From NCBI RefSeq assembly GCF_015624505.1, contig NZ_CP061379.1, positions 7,191,001 to 7,255,000 of the forward strand: a stretch of 64,000 nucleotides of DNA, given 5' to 3'. The notes under the pieces are model-generated. The model worked only from the letters and a program-made list of their open reading frames with translations. It did no database searches and was not told the DNA's origin. How positions within the stretch are numbered: the stretch's first letter is position 1; each line of letters begins with the position of its first letter. Positions 42,455 through 52,571 of the stretch are shown piece by piece. Source of the stretch: Bradyrhizobium commune (GTDB taxonomy: Bacteria; Pseudomonadota; Alphaproteobacteria; Rhizobiales; Xanthobacteraceae). Position numbers and translations under genes: made by a program.

Positions 42455-44608
42455 ATGGCGATCCGTCTGAGCGTTGGCAGTTTCTTGGGCCGATTCAAGC
42501 CTCGTTTCAAAATGCCGAAATGGGGTCTGCGCGGCAGCCTGTTTGCCGCTTTCGCCGTGATCGCAGGCATGGGCCTGGCAATCGCAGCCGGCGCCGGCTA
42601 CGTGTTCAACCATCTGGGCTCGACCATGATGGATCTGAGCGGCCGCGACATCCCGCGCCTCGCCGCAAGCCTTCAGCTCGCCTCGCAGAGCGCGACGCTC
42701 GCGGCACAAGGCCCCGGCCTCTTGGCATCGCCGTCCGACGAAGCGCTGAACGAACGCACCAAGAACGTGAAGGAGATCCAGCGGCTCGCCATGGCCAAGC
42801 TTGGCGAGATCATCGAGCTCGGCGCCGATGCGCAGACCGCGAACGCGCTTCGCGACACCACCAAGAGCATCGACGAGGCAACGCAGAGCCTGGTCTCGGC
42901 CGCGCGCGAACGGCTCGACACCGGCGCGCTGCACGAGAAGCAGTATGAGGCGCTGCGCAAAGTGCAGCTTTCGTTCGTCGGCGCCGCCAGCCCCGCGATG
43001 CTGGATGCGCAGACGCGCCTGAACGCGATCCTCGGCGCGGCCGAAGTGTCCGCCGACGATGCCACCGAAGCCGCCCGCACCGTCGCGCAGATCTCGACCA
43101 TCTCCGCCAACGGCAATCTGATGGCTGCCGACATGATGGCGGCGCTCTCGGCCAACAACAGCGACACGCTGGAGGCGATCGAGAAGGAATTCAAGGCGAC
43201 CCGCGACCGCGTCAAATCGAACCTCGAGGATCTCCCGAACTATCCCTCGATGCAGGCGATGCGCGACACCGTGCAAAAGCTGTTTACCTTCGGCGAGGGC
43301 AAGACCGGCGTGTTCAAGATCCGCCAGAAGGAGCTCGACGCCATCGACTACGGCCAGACCATCCTGGACGAGACGCGCAAGCTCAATGTCGGCCTCGGCA
43401 TCAGCGTGCAGCAGCTGGTCGATGGCGTGCAGAAGGAGACCGACGCGTCGACCTTCCAGGCCCGTCAGGAGATTTCACTCGCGACCACTGCGGTGCTGGC
43501 GCTGGGTGGGCTCACTTTGATCGGCTCGGCCCTGTTCGTCTGGCTCTATGTCGGCCGCAACATCCTGCGCCGCATCCGTGAGCTTCAGCGCGCCATGCAG
43601 CTGCTCTCGGCCGGCGACCTCGACACCGAGATCGTGCGCTCCCGGCAGAACGACGAGATCGGCGCGATGAAGGAAACGCTGACAGTGTTCCGCGACAGCA
43701 TGATCGAGGCCCGTTCGCTTGCGAGCGAGCAGGACAAGGATCGCGTCGTCAAGGCCGAGCGTGCCGCCCATATGGAAGCGAAGATCGCCGAGTTCGAGGG
43801 CACGGTGCGCTCCGCGCTCGGCAATCTCGCACAATCGGCCAATTCGATGCAGGCAACCGCGCAGAGCATGTCCAACACCGCAGACCAATCCAACGCGCTG
43901 GTGAACGCGGTCGCCTCCGCCGCGGAGGAGACCTCGGTCAACGTGCAGACCGTGTCGTCCGGCACCGAGCAGCTCTCCTCCTCGATCGAGGAAATCAGCA
44001 AGCAGGTCGTCACCTCGGCCGCGATCGCCAGGAAGGCGGTCGACGAAGCCGGCGCCACCGACGCCACGGTGCAGAGCCTCGCCGACAGCGCCAGCCGCAT
44101 CAGCGTCGTGGTCGACCTGATCCAGACCATCGCCTCGCAGACCAATCTGCTCGCGCTCAACGCCACCATCGAAGCGGCGCGCGCGGGCGAAGCCGGCCGC
44201 GGCTTCGCGGTGGTCGCTTCCGAGGTGAAGAGCCTCGCCAGCCAGACCGCCAAGGCAACGGAGGAAATCCGCACGCAGATCGCCAGCATGCAGCAGGTCA
44301 CGACCTCGGCGGTCGGCGCCATCCAGGGCATCGGCCGGATCATCGGCGAGATCAACGACGTCACCACGACGATCGCAGCCGCGGTCGAGGAACAGGGCGC
44401 GGCGACCCGCGAGATCGCCCGCAACATCCAGCATGCGGCCGGCGGCACCAGTGAGGTCTCCAGCAACATCGTCGGCGTCTCCACCGCGTCGGCCGAGGCG
44501 GGTGCTGCGGCAGGTGAAGTGCTGAGCGCCTCGGATGCGCTCCGCCGCGAGGCCGACATGCTGCGCGGGGAAATCGATGCATTCCTCAACAACATGCGGG
44601 CGGCGTAA
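42455..44608 (+). CDS. Methyl-accepting chemotaxis protein
   Basis: This 717-residue transmembrane receptor has helix 1 near residues 25-50, a periplasmic helical sensor (~55-340), helix 2 at about 345-370 ([21 protein letters not shown]), and a HAMP domain ([22 protein letters not shown]). The cytoplasmic signalling domain has the conserved hairpin tip [20 protein letters not shown] followed by [17 protein letters not shown]. It should couple to CheW/CheA to bias flagellar motion. The ligand is unknown; the sensor is of the helical-bundle type. No che genes are nearby. Confidence 0.92.
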   Translation: MAIRLSVGSFLGRFKPRFKMPKWGLRGSLFAAFAVIAGMGLAIAAGAGYVFNHLGSTMMDLSGRDIPRLAASLQLASQSATLAAQGPGLLASPSDEALNERTKNVKEIQRLAMAKLGEIIELGADAQTANALRDTTKSIDEATQSLVSAARERLDTGALHEKQYEALRKVQLSFVGAASPAMLDAQTRLNAILGAAEVSADDATEAARTVAQISTISANGNLMAADMMAALSANNSDTLEAIEKEFKATRDRVKSNLEDLPNYPSMQAMRDTVQKLFTFGEGKTGVFKIRQKELDAIDYGQTILDETRKLNVGLGISVQQLVDGVQKETDASTFQARQEISLATTAVLALGGLTLIGSALFVWLYVGRNILRRIRELQRAMQLLSAGDLDTEIVRSRQNDEIGAMKETLTVFRDSMIEARSLASEQDKDRVVKAERAAHMEAKIAEFEGTVRSALGNLAQSANSMQATAQSMSNTADQSNALVNAVASAAEETSVNVQTVSSGTEQLSSSIEEISKQVVTSAAIARKAVDEAGATDATVQSLADSASRISVVVDLIQTIASQTNLLALNATIEAARAGEAGRGFAVVASEVKSLASQTAKATEEIRTQIASMQQVTTSAVGAIQGIGRIIGEINDVTTTIAAAVEEQGAATREIARNIQHAAGGTSEVSSNIVGVSTASAEAGAAAGEVLSASDALRREADMLRGEIDAFLNNMRAA

Positions 44609-44634
44609 GACGCCGGCGGCATCGGGACTGCGCT

Positions 44635-44752
44635 CCCTCTCCCGCTTGCGGGAGAGGGTCGGGGAGAGGGTGTCTCCGCAACGGGAGAGCCCCAATGAGG
44701 AGATAGCCCTCACCTGCGCCTTCGCGCGACCTCTCCCGCAAGCGGGAGAGGT
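44635..44752. repeat. Mosaic of palindromes, family C copy 2
   Basis: The element begins with CCCTCTCCCGC/GCGGGAGAGGG and ends with ACCTCTCCCGC/GCGGGAGAGGT, enclosing further GGGAGAG/CTCTCCC arms and GCGCCTTCGCGC. It resembles 33022-33149 and starts 27 bases after the receptor stop codon. Confidence 0.65.
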
Positions 44753-44878
44753 AAGTGGAATTCGCGGCGCGACTGTCCCACATCACGGAAAAATCCAACC
44801 CGGAATGACCGCTATGCGGGCGGGCGGCGCGTCCTTTTTCGGCTGGCGCCCCGCTCGCGCTGGGTTTAAGCCGGTAAC

Positions 44879-45940
44879 ATGAACGCGAAACCTGACACCG
44901 TGCAGTCCTCGGCCGAGGCTCTGCGCTATCCCTGGGAACAGCATCCCGGCCCCGAAGATGTCGTCGAGATCCGGCCCGGCGTATTATGGGTGCGGCTGAA
45001 GCTGCCGTTCCGCCTCAACCATGTGAACATCTACCTGCTCGCCGACGGCGACGGCTATGCCATGGTCGACGCCGGCTTCGGCAACGAGGAGACGATCGAG
45101 GCCTGGACCAAACTGTTCGAGGGGCCGCTGAAGGGCGTCACCATCACGCGCCTGATCGTCACGCATTCGCACCCGGATCACGTCGGCCTTGCGGGCTGGA
45201 TCGTCGAGCGGTTCGACTGCCCGCTGGTGATGTCGCAGGTCGAATATCTGCAATCGGTCTATCACCAGAACCGCGGCACCGAGGAGCGGCGCGAGGCGCA
45301 GCGGCTGTTCTTCCGCCGCCACGGCATGGACGAGTCGCTCACCGAAAAGCTGCTCGGCCGCGGCCAGGATTATCTCAAGCGCGTCTCGGTGCTGCCGCCG
45401 TCCTACCGCCGCATCTCGCATGGCGACGAGGTCGTGATCGGTGCGCGCCGCTTCAAGGTCATTACCGGCGGCGGTCACGCGCTCGACCAGGTGATGCTCT
45501 ATTGCGCCGACGACAAGCTGTTCCTCTCCGCCGACCAGGTGCTGAGCAGGATCTCGCCCAATGTCAGCGTCTGGGCGGTCGAGCCCGACCAGAATTCGCT
45601 CGGCGAATATCTGGCCTCGCTCGCGAGCCTCACCACGACGCTGCCCTATGATCTGCTGGTGCTGCCCGGCCACGGCGTGCCGTTCTACGGATTGAAGACG
45701 CGCATCAAGCAGCTCGCTGACCACCATGAGGAGCGCTGCCGCCTGATCGCGGAAGCCTGCCGCGAGGTGCCGCAGACCTCGCGCGCCCTGGTGCCTGTGG
45801 TGTTCAACAAGCACGTGCTGGACGAGCACCAGATGGGCTTTGCCGCGGGCGAGCTCGTCGCCCACGTCAATTACATGATCGTCGAGGGCCGGCTGACAGC
45901 CGAGGCCAAGGACGGCGTGCTCCAGTTCAGCACGACGTGA
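44879..45940 (+). CDS. MBL-fold metallo-hydrolase
   Basis: This 353-residue hydrolase of the glyoxalase II/beta-lactamase fold has the zinc motif THSHPDHVG, the second-site His in ITGGGHALDQVM, Asp in LFLSADQVL and the C-terminal His in VLPGHGVPF. The N-terminal half precedes the fold with FRLNHVNIYLLADG. Related proteins act on thioesters or lactones. It has no signal peptide. It is followed by the convergent aroQ gene with a GC-rich hairpin between. Confidence 0.88.
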   Translation: MNAKPDTVQSSAEALRYPWEQHPGPEDVVEIRPGVLWVRLKLPFRLNHVNIYLLADGDGYAMVDAGFGNEETIEAWTKLFEGPLKGVTITRLIVTHSHPDHVGLAGWIVERFDCPLVMSQVEYLQSVYHQNRGTEERREAQRLFFRRHGMDESLTEKLLGRGQDYLKRVSVLPPSYRRISHGDEVVIGARRFKVITGGGHALDQVMLYCADDKLFLSADQVLSRISPNVSVWAVEPDQNSLGEYLASLASLTTTLPYDLLVLPGHGVPFYGLKTRIKQLADHHEERCRLIAEACREVPQTSRALVPVVFNKHVLDEHQMGFAAGELVAHVNYMIVEGRLTAEAKDGVLQFSTT

Positions 45941-46005
45941 GTGTTTTCTTCGCCTCTCCCCGTAAGAACGGGGCGAGGGAGCGCATCGTCACTGCCCGCA
46001 CTATT

Positions 46006-46437
46006 TCATTTCATCTGCGCGATCGCGTGCAGTGCCGCGATGTAGCCGAACGGGCCAAGCCCGCAGATCACACCGGTCGCCACGAACGAGATCTTCGAGT
46101 GCCGGTGATATTCGTCGCGGGCGTGGATGTTAGAGATGTGGACCTCCAGCACCGGGCCTTCGAATGTCTTGATCGCGTCCATGATCGAGACCGAGGTGAA
46201 GGAGAGGCCGGCCGGGTTGATGATGATGGCATCGGCATCCTGCCGTGCCGACTGAATCAGATCGACGAGTACGCCTTCATGGTTGGATTGGTGGAAGGCG
46301 AGCTTGAGTCTTAATTTTGCCGCCGCCTCCTCGCAGCTCGCATTGACCTGGTCGAGCGTCGTGGTGCCGTAGATATGCGGCTCGCGGATGCCGAGCATGT
46401 TGAGGTTGGGGCCGTTGAGGATCATCACGCGCTTCAT
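46006..46437 (-). CDS. aroQ: 3-dehydroquinate dehydratase, type II
   Basis: This 143-residue class II dehydroquinase carries out the third step of the shikimate pathway by anti-elimination of water. Family features are ILNGPNLNMLGIREPHIYG with catalytic Tyr23, HQSNHEGVLVDLIQ, NPAGLSFTSVS, and the catalytic His in EVHISNIHARDEYHRHS. Length matches the family (about 145). The gene is divergent from hemA. In many alphaproteobacteria aroQ precedes accB; here that neighbour is absent. Confidence 0.93.
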   Translation of the reverse strand: MKRVMILNGPNLNMLGIREPHIYGTTTLDQVNASCEEAAAKLRLKLAFHQSNHEGVLVDLIQSARQDADAIIINPAGLSFTSVSIMDAIKTFEGPVLEVHISNIHARDEYHRHSKISFVATGVICGLGPFGYIAALHAIAQMK

Positions 46438-46517
46438 GAGAGGTCCTTTCAGGAATCATCCGCTGAACCACGGCGAGCCGCGTCTATCGCACTGCAACAT
46501 CGCAAATCGCCGTGAAC

Positions 46518-46531
46518 TTGATCGGCATCAA
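46518..46531 (+). promoter_or_regulatory. FixK/FNR-type binding site upstream of hemA
   Basis: TTGAT-CGGC-ATCAA matches the FixK/FNR consensus TTGAT-N4-ATCAA exactly, and the flanking C and G extend the palindrome to 16 bases. It ends 131 bases before the hemA start. An activator at -40.5 would put a transcription start near 46565. Oxygen control of hemA through the FixJ/FNR-type pathway has been described in Bradyrhizobium. Confidence 0.8.
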
Positions 46532-46662
46532 GTTTCAAATCGCACGATAGGGCATTTTGCCCAAATGCCCTGCCCGCCCAAATGTGGGATAGCGCATAGA
46601 CATTAGAGCTGGAAAAGCTCTAAGAAGATGCGGCCCCTTGGTTCCGTCTCAGGTTTTTGCCG

Positions 46663-47892
46663 ATGGATTACAACCAGTTCTTCAATTCCGCGCTCGATCG
46701 CGTCCACACCGAGCGGCGCTATCGCGTGTTCGCCGATCTCGAGCGCATCGCCGGCCGGTTCCCGCACGCGCTCTGGCACTCGCCCAAGGGCAAGCGCGAC
46801 ATCGTGATCTGGTGCTCGAACGACTATCTCGGCATGGGCCAGCACCCGAAGGTGGTCGGCGCCATGGTCGAGACTGCAACGCGCGTCGGCACCGGCGCGG
46901 GCGGCACGCGTAACATCGCCGGCACACATCATCCGCTGGTGCAGCTCGAGGCCGAGCTTGCCGATCTCCACGGCAAGGAAGCCTCGCTCCTTTTCACGTC
47001 CGGCTATGTCTCGAACCAGACCGGGATTGCGACCATCGCTAAGCTGATCCCGAACTGCCTGATCCTGTCGGACGAGCTCAACCACAATTCGATGATCGAG
47101 GGCATCCGCCAGTCCGGCTGCGAACGGGTCGTGTTCCGCCACAACGATCTCGCCGATCTCGAAACGCTGCTGAAGGCGGCAGGTCCCAGCCGGCCGAAGC
47201 TGATCGCCTGCGAGAGCCTTTACTCGATGGACGGCGACGTCGCCCCGCTCGCGAAAATCTGCGATCTCGCCGAGAAATATGGCGCGATGACCTATGTCGA
47301 CGAGGTTCATGCCGTCGGCATGTACGGCCCGCGCGGCGGCGGAATCGCCGAGCGTGACGGCGTCATGCACCGGATCGACATCCTCGAAGGCACGCTGGCG
47401 AAAGCGTTCGGCTGCCTCGGCGGCTATATCGCGGCCAACGGCCAGATCATCGACGCCGTGCGCTCCTACGCACCGGGCTTCATCTTCACCACCGCGCTGC
47501 CGCCGGCGATCTGCTCGGCCGCGACCGCCGCGATCAAGCACCTGAAGACCTCGAGCTGGGAGCGCGAGCGCCACCAGGACCGCGCCGCCCGCGTCAAGGC
47601 GATCCTCAATGCCGCCGGCCTCCCGGTGATGTCGAGCGACACCCATATCGTGCCGCTGTTCATCGGCGATGCCGAGAAGTGCAAGCAGGCCTCCGACCTC
47701 CTGCTCGAAGATCACGGCATCTACATCCAGCCGATCAACTATCCCACCGTCGCCAAGGGCACCGAGCGCCTGCGCATCACGCCCTCGCCCTATCACGACG
47801 ACGGCCTGATCGATCAGCTCGCCGAAGCGCTGCTGCAAGTGTGGGACCGCCTCGGCCTGCCGCTCCGCGAAAAGTCGCTGGCGGCGGAGTAG
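46663..47892 (+). CDS. hemA: 5-aminolevulinate synthase
   Basis: This 409-residue PLP enzyme condenses glycine and succinyl-CoA to 5-aminolevulinate, the first haem precursor in alphaproteobacteria (C4 pathway). It contains [54 protein letters not shown], and the PLP-binding Lys247 in [12 protein letters not shown]. Start [20 protein letters not shown] is as in known rhizobial HemA, so ATG 46663 is chosen over the TTG two codons earlier. It is preceded by a FixK/FNR site, matching haem demand for microaerobic respiration. Confidence 0.96.
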   Translation: MDYNQFFNSALDRVHTERRYRVFADLERIAGRFPHALWHSPKGKRDIVIWCSNDYLGMGQHPKVVGAMVETATRVGTGAGGTRNIAGTHHPLVQLEAELADLHGKEASLLFTSGYVSNQTGIATIAKLIPNCLILSDELNHNSMIEGIRQSGCERVVFRHNDLADLETLLKAAGPSRPKLIACESLYSMDGDVAPLAKICDLAEKYGAMTYVDEVHAVGMYGPRGGGIAERDGVMHRIDILEGTLAKAFGCLGGYIAANGQIIDAVRSYAPGFIFTTALPPAICSAATAAIKHLKTSSWERERHQDRAARVKAILNAAGLPVMSSDTHIVPLFIGDAEKCKQASDLLLEDHGIYIQPINYPTVAKGTERLRITPSPYHDDGLIDQLAEALLQVWDRLGLPLREKSLAAE

Positions 47893-47903
47893 GCGTTTTC
47901 TCT

Positions 47904-47931
47904 CTTACCCTCCCCTGGAGGGGAGGGTAAG
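47904..47931. terminator. Hairpin after hemA
   Basis: A perfect 12-bp stem, CTTACCCTCCCC with GGGGAGGGTAAG, has a 4-base loop and lies 11 bases after the hemA stop. The downstream T-run is missing. Confidence 0.6.
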
Positions 47932-48078
47932 TGCCGCGCTCGGCCACACCTTAACGACAACCCCGGTTCCCGCCCCCGCTCCGGCATTTCGCTGTCGCCT
48001 CTACCCGCCTAACGCGCTAGATTTGCGAGCGAAAATGAGAGCGGGCGCGCCCTCGCGCCCAGGGAGAGCGCGCTCGCC

Positions 48079-51000
48079 ATGCTGCACGACTGGGGCGTGA
48101 TCGCCGCCGCCTTCGGCTATATCGGCTTCCTGTTCCTGGTGGCGAGCCATGGCGACCGGCGCTCGCCGGTCGGCCCCGGCCGCGCGTCCGGGCTGATTTA
48201 TCCGCTGTCGCTGGCGATCTACTGTACCTCCTGGACCTTCTTCGGCTCGGTCGGCTTTGCCACCCGCACCTCGACCGACTTCCTCGCGATCTATGTCGGC
48301 CCGATCCTGATGATCGGCCTCGGCGCCGGCGTGCTCCGCCGCGTGATCCAGCTCGCCAAGGCCCACAACATCACATCGATCGCCGACTTCATCGGCGCGC
48401 GCTACGGCAAGAGCCAGGCGGTGGCAGCGACCGTGGCGCTGATCGCGATCATCGGATCGGTGCCCTACATCGCGCTCCAGCTCAAGGCGGTGGCGTCCTC
48501 GCTCGAAACCATCCTGAGCGAGGACCAGGCCTTCTCCCACATCCCGATCCTCGGCGACATGGCGCTGATGGTGACGCTGGCGATGGCCGCCTTCGCTGTG
48601 CTGTTCGGCACGCGGCAGACCGATGCGACCGAGCACCAGCACGGCCTGATGCTGGCGGTTGCGACCGAATCCATCATCAAGCTGATCGCGTTCCTCACCG
48701 CCGGCATCTTCGTCACCTTCTGGATGTTCTCGCCGCACGAGTTGATCGAGCGCGCCATGAAGACGCCGGAGGCGGTGCGCGCCATCGACTATTCGCCGTC
48801 GATCGGCAACTTCCTGACCATGACGCTGCTGTCGCTGTGCGCGATCATGCTGCTGCCGCGCCAGTTCCACGTCAGCGTGGTGGAGAATTCCTCGGATGCC
48901 GAGGTCAGCCGCGCGCGCTGGCTGTTCCCGCTCTATCTCATCGCCATCAATGTGTTCGTGATCCCGATCGCGCTCGCCGGGCTCGTCAGCTTCCCGTTCG
49001 GCGCGGTCGATCCCGACATGTACGTGCTGGCGCTGCCGATGGAGGGCGGCGCGGGCCTTCTCAGCGTCGCCGTCTTCGTCGGCGGCCTGTCGGCGGCAAC
49101 CGCGATGGTGATCGTCGAATGCGTCGCGCTCTCCATCATGGTCTCGAACGACCTCGTGGTGCCGCTGGTGCTGCAACGACGGCCTGAAGGCCGCACCGGG
49201 GCCACCGATTTCGGCGATTTCCTGCTGCGCTCGCGGCGGCTTGCGATCTTCGCCATCATGGTGATGGCCTACTTCTACTATCGCGCGCTCGGCAACACCC
49301 AGCTTGCCGCGATCGGCCTGCTCTCCTTTGCCGCCATCGCGCAGCTCGCGCCCAGCTTCTTCGGCGGGTTGTTGTGGCGGCGGGCCACCGCGCGCGGCGC
49401 AATCGGCGGCATGCTGGTCGGCTTCGCGGTGTGGCTCTACACGCTGTTCATGCCGAGCTTCATGGACTCCTCGACCGCAGGCATCCTGCTGCTGCAACAC
49501 GGGCCGTTCGGCATCGAGGCGTTGCGGCCGCAGGCCCTGTTCGGCGCCGATCTGCCGCCGCTGATGCATGGCGTGGTCTGGTCGCTCTCGCTCAACATCC
49601 TCACCTATGTGCTGCTGTCGCTGGCGCGGCAGCCCTCGTCCATCGAGCTCGTGCAGGCCGATCTGTTCGTGCCCAACACGCTCGCCCCGATCGCCCCGAA
49701 CTTCCGCCGCTGGCGCACCACCATCACGGTGCAGGACATCCAGACCACGGTGGCGCAATATCTCGGCCCCGACCGCGCCCGGCATTCCTTCGAGGCGTTC
49801 TCCGCGCGACGCAATATGCGGCTGGAGCTGTCGGCCCCTGCCGATTTCGAGCTGTTGCAGCATGCCGAGCACCTGATCGCCTCCTCGATCGGCGCCGCAT
49901 CCTCGCGCCTCGTGATGTCGCTCCTGCTGCGCAAGCGGACCGTTTCCGCCAAGGCGGCGCTCAAGCTGCTCGACGATTCCCATGCGGCGCTGCATTTCAA
50001 CCGCGAGATCCTCCAGACCGCGCTCAACCATGTGCGCCAGGGCATCGCGGTGTTCGACGCCGACCTGCAACTGATCTGCTCCAACCGGCAGTTCGGCGAT
50101 CTCCTCAACGTTCCCCCGCATTTCATCCAGTTCGGCACGCCGTTGCGCGAGATCCTGGAATTCATGGGCGTGAGCAATCCCGACGATCCGGCCGAGCGCG
50201 AAGCGATGCTGGAGCGGCGGCTCGCGGCCTACACCACCGACAGCGAGCCGTATCTGGAACGCCTGCCGGAACGCCACATGGTGATCGAGATCCTGACCAA
50301 CCGCATGCCCGGGGGCGGCTTCGTCATCACCTTCACCGACGTCACGCCCACCTTCGAGGCCGCCGAGGCGCTGGAGCGCGCCAATGCGACGCTCGAGAAG
50401 CGCGTGCGCGACCGCACCGAGGAGCTGACCCGGCTGAACTCGGAGCTGGCACAGGCCAAGAGCTCGGCGGAGGACGCCAGCATCTCCAAGACGCGCTTCC
50501 TCGCGGCCGCCAGCCACGACATTCTCCAGCCGCTCAACGCCGCCCGGCTCTATGTCACGAGCCTGGTCGAGCGCCAGCACAATGGCGAGGAGACGCGGCT
50601 GGTCGAGAACATCGACGAATCGCTGCAAGCCATCGAGGAAATCCTCGGTGCGCTGCTCGACATCTCCCGGCTCGATGCCGGCGCGATGGCGACCTCAATC
50701 TCGAGCTTCAAGATGGCCGATCTGATGCGCTCGCTGGAGATCGAGTTCGCGCCGATCGCGCGCGCCAAGGGCCTCGACCTCACCTTCGTGCCCTGCTCGC
50801 TGCCGGTCGAGTCGGACCGGCTGCTGCTGCGACGGCTGCTCCAGAACCTGATCTCGAACGCGATCAAATACACCCCGCGCGGCCGCGTGCTGGTCGGCTG
50901 CCGCCGCCGCGGCGCTTCGCTCAAGATCTGCGTCTACGACACCGGCGTCGGCATCCCCGCGGTCAAGCGCGGCGAGATCTTCAAGGAATTCCACCGCCTC

Positions 51001-51588
51001 GAGCAGGGCGCGCGGATCGCGCGCGGCCTGGGGCTCGGGCTCTCGATCGTCGAGCGGCTGGCACGCGTGCTCAATCACGGCATCGCCATCGACGCCAACG
51101 CGAGCGGCGGCTCGGTATTTTCCGTGACCGTGCCGACGGCGAAGGCGGTGACGCTCACTGCCGCCGTGACCAGCGCGACGCCGCTGGCGCGCACGCCGAT
51201 CTCGGGCGCGTTGATCGTCTGCATCGAGAACGACGCCGCGATCCTCGACGGCATGCGCACGCTGCTGAAGGCCTGGGATGCCGAGGTGATCGCGGTCGCC
51301 GATCCCGAAGGCGCGATCGCCGCGATCGAGGCCGCCGGCCGCCGCGTCACCGGCCTGCTCGTCGACTATCACCTCGACCGCGGCAACGGCATCGCCGCGA
51401 TCCGCGACATCCGCCGCCGCTTCGGCGACACCATCCCTGCGATCCTGATCACCGCCGACCGCAGCCCCGCCGTGCAGCTCGCCGCGCGCGAGGAGAAGAT
51501 CGCTGTGCTCAACAAGCCGGTAAAGCCGGCCTCGCTGCGCGCCCTGCTCGGGCAATGGCGCACGCAGCAGATGGTGGCGGCGGAGTAG
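48079..51588 (+). CDS. Hybrid histidine kinase with N-terminal sodium:solute symporter domain
   Basis: This 1169-residue protein joins a transporter-like sensor to a phosphorelay. Residues 1 to ~520 form about 13 helices of SSS type (TSWTFFGSVGFATRTSTDFLA, GLSAATAMVIVE). A PAS-like region (~655-770) includes VFDADLQLICSNRQFGDLLN. The HisKA domain has His813 in AAASHDILQPLNAA, the HATPase has NLISNAIKYTPRG and GLGLGLSIVERL, and the C-terminal receiver has Asp1096 in LLVDYHLDRG. This is the architecture of CrbS/CbrA-type kinases, which in other bacteria control acetate or carbon-source use. A NarL-type regulator gene converges on it, the likely partner. Confidence 0.92.
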   Translation: MLHDWGVIAAAFGYIGFLFLVASHGDRRSPVGPGRASGLIYPLSLAIYCTSWTFFGSVGFATRTSTDFLAIYVGPILMIGLGAGVLRRVIQLAKAHNITSIADFIGARYGKSQAVAATVALIAIIGSVPYIALQLKAVASSLETILSEDQAFSHIPILGDMALMVTLAMAAFAVLFGTRQTDATEHQHGLMLAVATESIIKLIAFLTAGIFVTFWMFSPHELIERAMKTPEAVRAIDYSPSIGNFLTMTLLSLCAIMLLPRQFHVSVVENSSDAEVSRARWLFPLYLIAINVFVIPIALAGLVSFPFGAVDPDMYVLALPMEGGAGLLSVAVFVGGLSAATAMVIVECVALSIMVSNDLVVPLVLQRRPEGRTGATDFGDFLLRSRRLAIFAIMVMAYFYYRALGNTQLAAIGLLSFAAIAQLAPSFFGGLLWRRATARGAIGGMLVGFAVWLYTLFMPSFMDSSTAGILLLQHGPFGIEALRPQALFGADLPPLMHGVVWSLSLNILTYVLLSLARQPSSIELVQADLFVPNTLAPIAPNFRRWRTTITVQDIQTTVAQYLGPDRARHSFEAFSARRNMRLELSAPADFELLQHAEHLIASSIGAASSRLVMSLLLRKRTVSAKAALKLLDDSHAALHFNREILQTALNHVRQGIAVFDADLQLICSNRQFGDLLNVPPHFIQFGTPLREILEFMGVSNPDDPAEREAMLERRLAAYTTDSEPYLERLPERHMVIEILTNRMPGGGFVITFTDVTPTFEAAEALERANATLEKRVRDRTEELTRLNSELAQAKSSAEDASISKTRFLAAASHDILQPLNAARLYVTSLVERQHNGEETRLVENIDESLQAIEEILGALLDISRLDAGAMATSISSFKMADLMRSLEIEFAPIARAKGLDLTFVPCSLPVESDRLLLRRLLQNLISNAIKYTPRGRVLVGCRRRGASLKICVYDTGVGIPAVKRGEIFKEFHRLEQGARIARGLGLGLSIVERLARVLNHGIAIDANASGGSVFSVTVPTAKAVTLTAAVTSATPLARTPISGALIVCIENDAAILDGMRTLLKAWDAEVIAVADPEGAIAAIEAAGRRVTGLLVDYHLDRGNGIAAIRDIRRRFGDTIPAILITADRSPAVQLAAREEKIAVLNKPVKPASLRALLGQWRTQQMVAAE

Positions 51589-51899
51589 GGGCTGCGTAGC
51601 TTCGCGGTCTGCGTCCAACCAAGGCGCGAAACAAAATGGCGAAAACAACCCCATGCACAGTAGCTGACTTCAGATAAATCAAGCGATTGCTGATTTTACG
51701 AAATTCTGTTGCCCCGTCGGGCAAAACAGGGGTATGATGCCATCGTCGCAAGGCTTGGGATCCAAGGCTTGGGATCCAAGGCTTGGGATCCAAGGCTTGG
51801 GATCAAAGGCTTGGGATCGAAGCAAAACTCAGCAAACGGCGCGGCGCGAATGCACGGTCGTGCAAGCCTCCAAGGAAGGCGCGATCGCAGCGAGAGAGA
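51589..51899. other. Gap between converging kinase and regulator genes, with tandem repeat
   Basis: This 311-base gap holds the 14-bp tandem repeat at 51750-51819 and otherwise an AT-richer stretch (51660-51720). ORFs reading across the repeat are products of the repeat and are not accepted as genes. Confidence 0.6.
51750..51819. repeat. 14-bp tandem repeat, five units
   Basis: The unit AAGGCTTGGGATCC occurs five times head to tail (51750, 51764, 51778, 51792, 51806). The first three are identical and the last two differ only in the final base (A, G). The unit junction contains GGATCC within a near-palindrome CTTGG-G-ATCCAAG, so multiple alternative hairpins can form. Confidence 0.9.
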
Positions 51900-52571
51900 C
51901 TACCCCGTCGGCGTGCCCTGCTTCCACTGGCCGCCGGCGATCTTCGCGGCCGCGATCACGGCCTGGGTCCGGCTCTCGACGCCGAGCTTTTGCAGGATCG
52001 CCGAGACATGGGCCTTGATGGTCGCCTCGGAAACGCCGAGCTCGTAGGCGATCTGCTTGTTCAGCAGTCCCTCCGACAACATCATCAACACCCGCACCTG
52101 CTGCGGCGTCAGCGTCACCAGGCGGTCACGCAGGCGGGTCATGTCGGGATCGGCGGCAGCCGACAGGTCGGTGTCGGCAGGAACCCAGACGTCACCCTCC
52201 ATGATCTTGAGGATGGCGTCGCGCAGCGTCTCGACGCCGAACCGCTTCGGGATGAAGCCGGAGGCGCCGAAATCGAGCGAGCGGCGGATCGTGGCGCTGT
52301 CGTCGGAGGCCGAGACGATGACGACCGGGATCGCCGGATATTGCGCGCGCAGATAGATCAGGCCGGAAAAGCCGGAGATGCCGGGCATCGAGAGGTCAAG
52401 CAGGATCAGGTCGACGTCGGAGGTCTGCTCCAGCAGTTTCGTCAGATCCTCGAACGATCCGGCCTCGTCGATCTTCGCCGTGCTCAGGACGCCCGCCACC
52501 GCCTGCCGCAGCGCATCGCGGAACAGCGGATGATCATCGGCAATGATGAGATGGGTGGAGGGAGCGTTCAT
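51900..52571 (-). CDS. NarL/LuxR-type response regulator (CrbR-like)
   Basis: This 223-residue regulator has a receiver with acidic pocket (IIADDHPLF), phospho-acceptor Asp59 in LILLDLSMPG, Ser/Thr in VIVSASDD and Lys in FIPKRFG. A LuxR-type HTH is at about residues 150-215 (LTPQQVRVLMMLSEGLLNKQIAYELGVSEATIKAHV). It converges on the SSS-domain hybrid kinase, and such pairs form CrbS/CrbR-type systems. It is divergent from the MHS-type transporter gene. Confidence 0.9.
   Translation of the reverse strand: MNAPSTHLIIADDHPLFRDALRQAVAGVLSTAKIDEAGSFEDLTKLLEQTSDVDLILLDLSMPGISGFSGLIYLRAQYPAIPVVIVSASDDSATIRRSLDFGASGFIPKRFGVETLRDAILKIMEGDVWVPADTDLSAAADPDMTRLRDRLVTLTPQQVRVLMMLSEGLLNKQIAYELGVSEATIKAHVSAILQKLGVESRTQAVIAAAKIAGGQWKQGTPTG

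Noticed and set aside
48001..50628. Long minus-strand ORF of 875 codons opposite the hybrid kinase
   Set aside because: Shadow frame of the kinase, with biased composition and no recognisable domain.
51750..51819. Possible CRISPR array
   Set aside because: The units are contiguous without spacers and only 14 bases long.
51709..52047. ORF across the 14-bp tandem repeat encoding a repetitive peptide
   Set aside because: It is generated by the repeat, overlaps the regulator gene antisense, and has no initiation signal.
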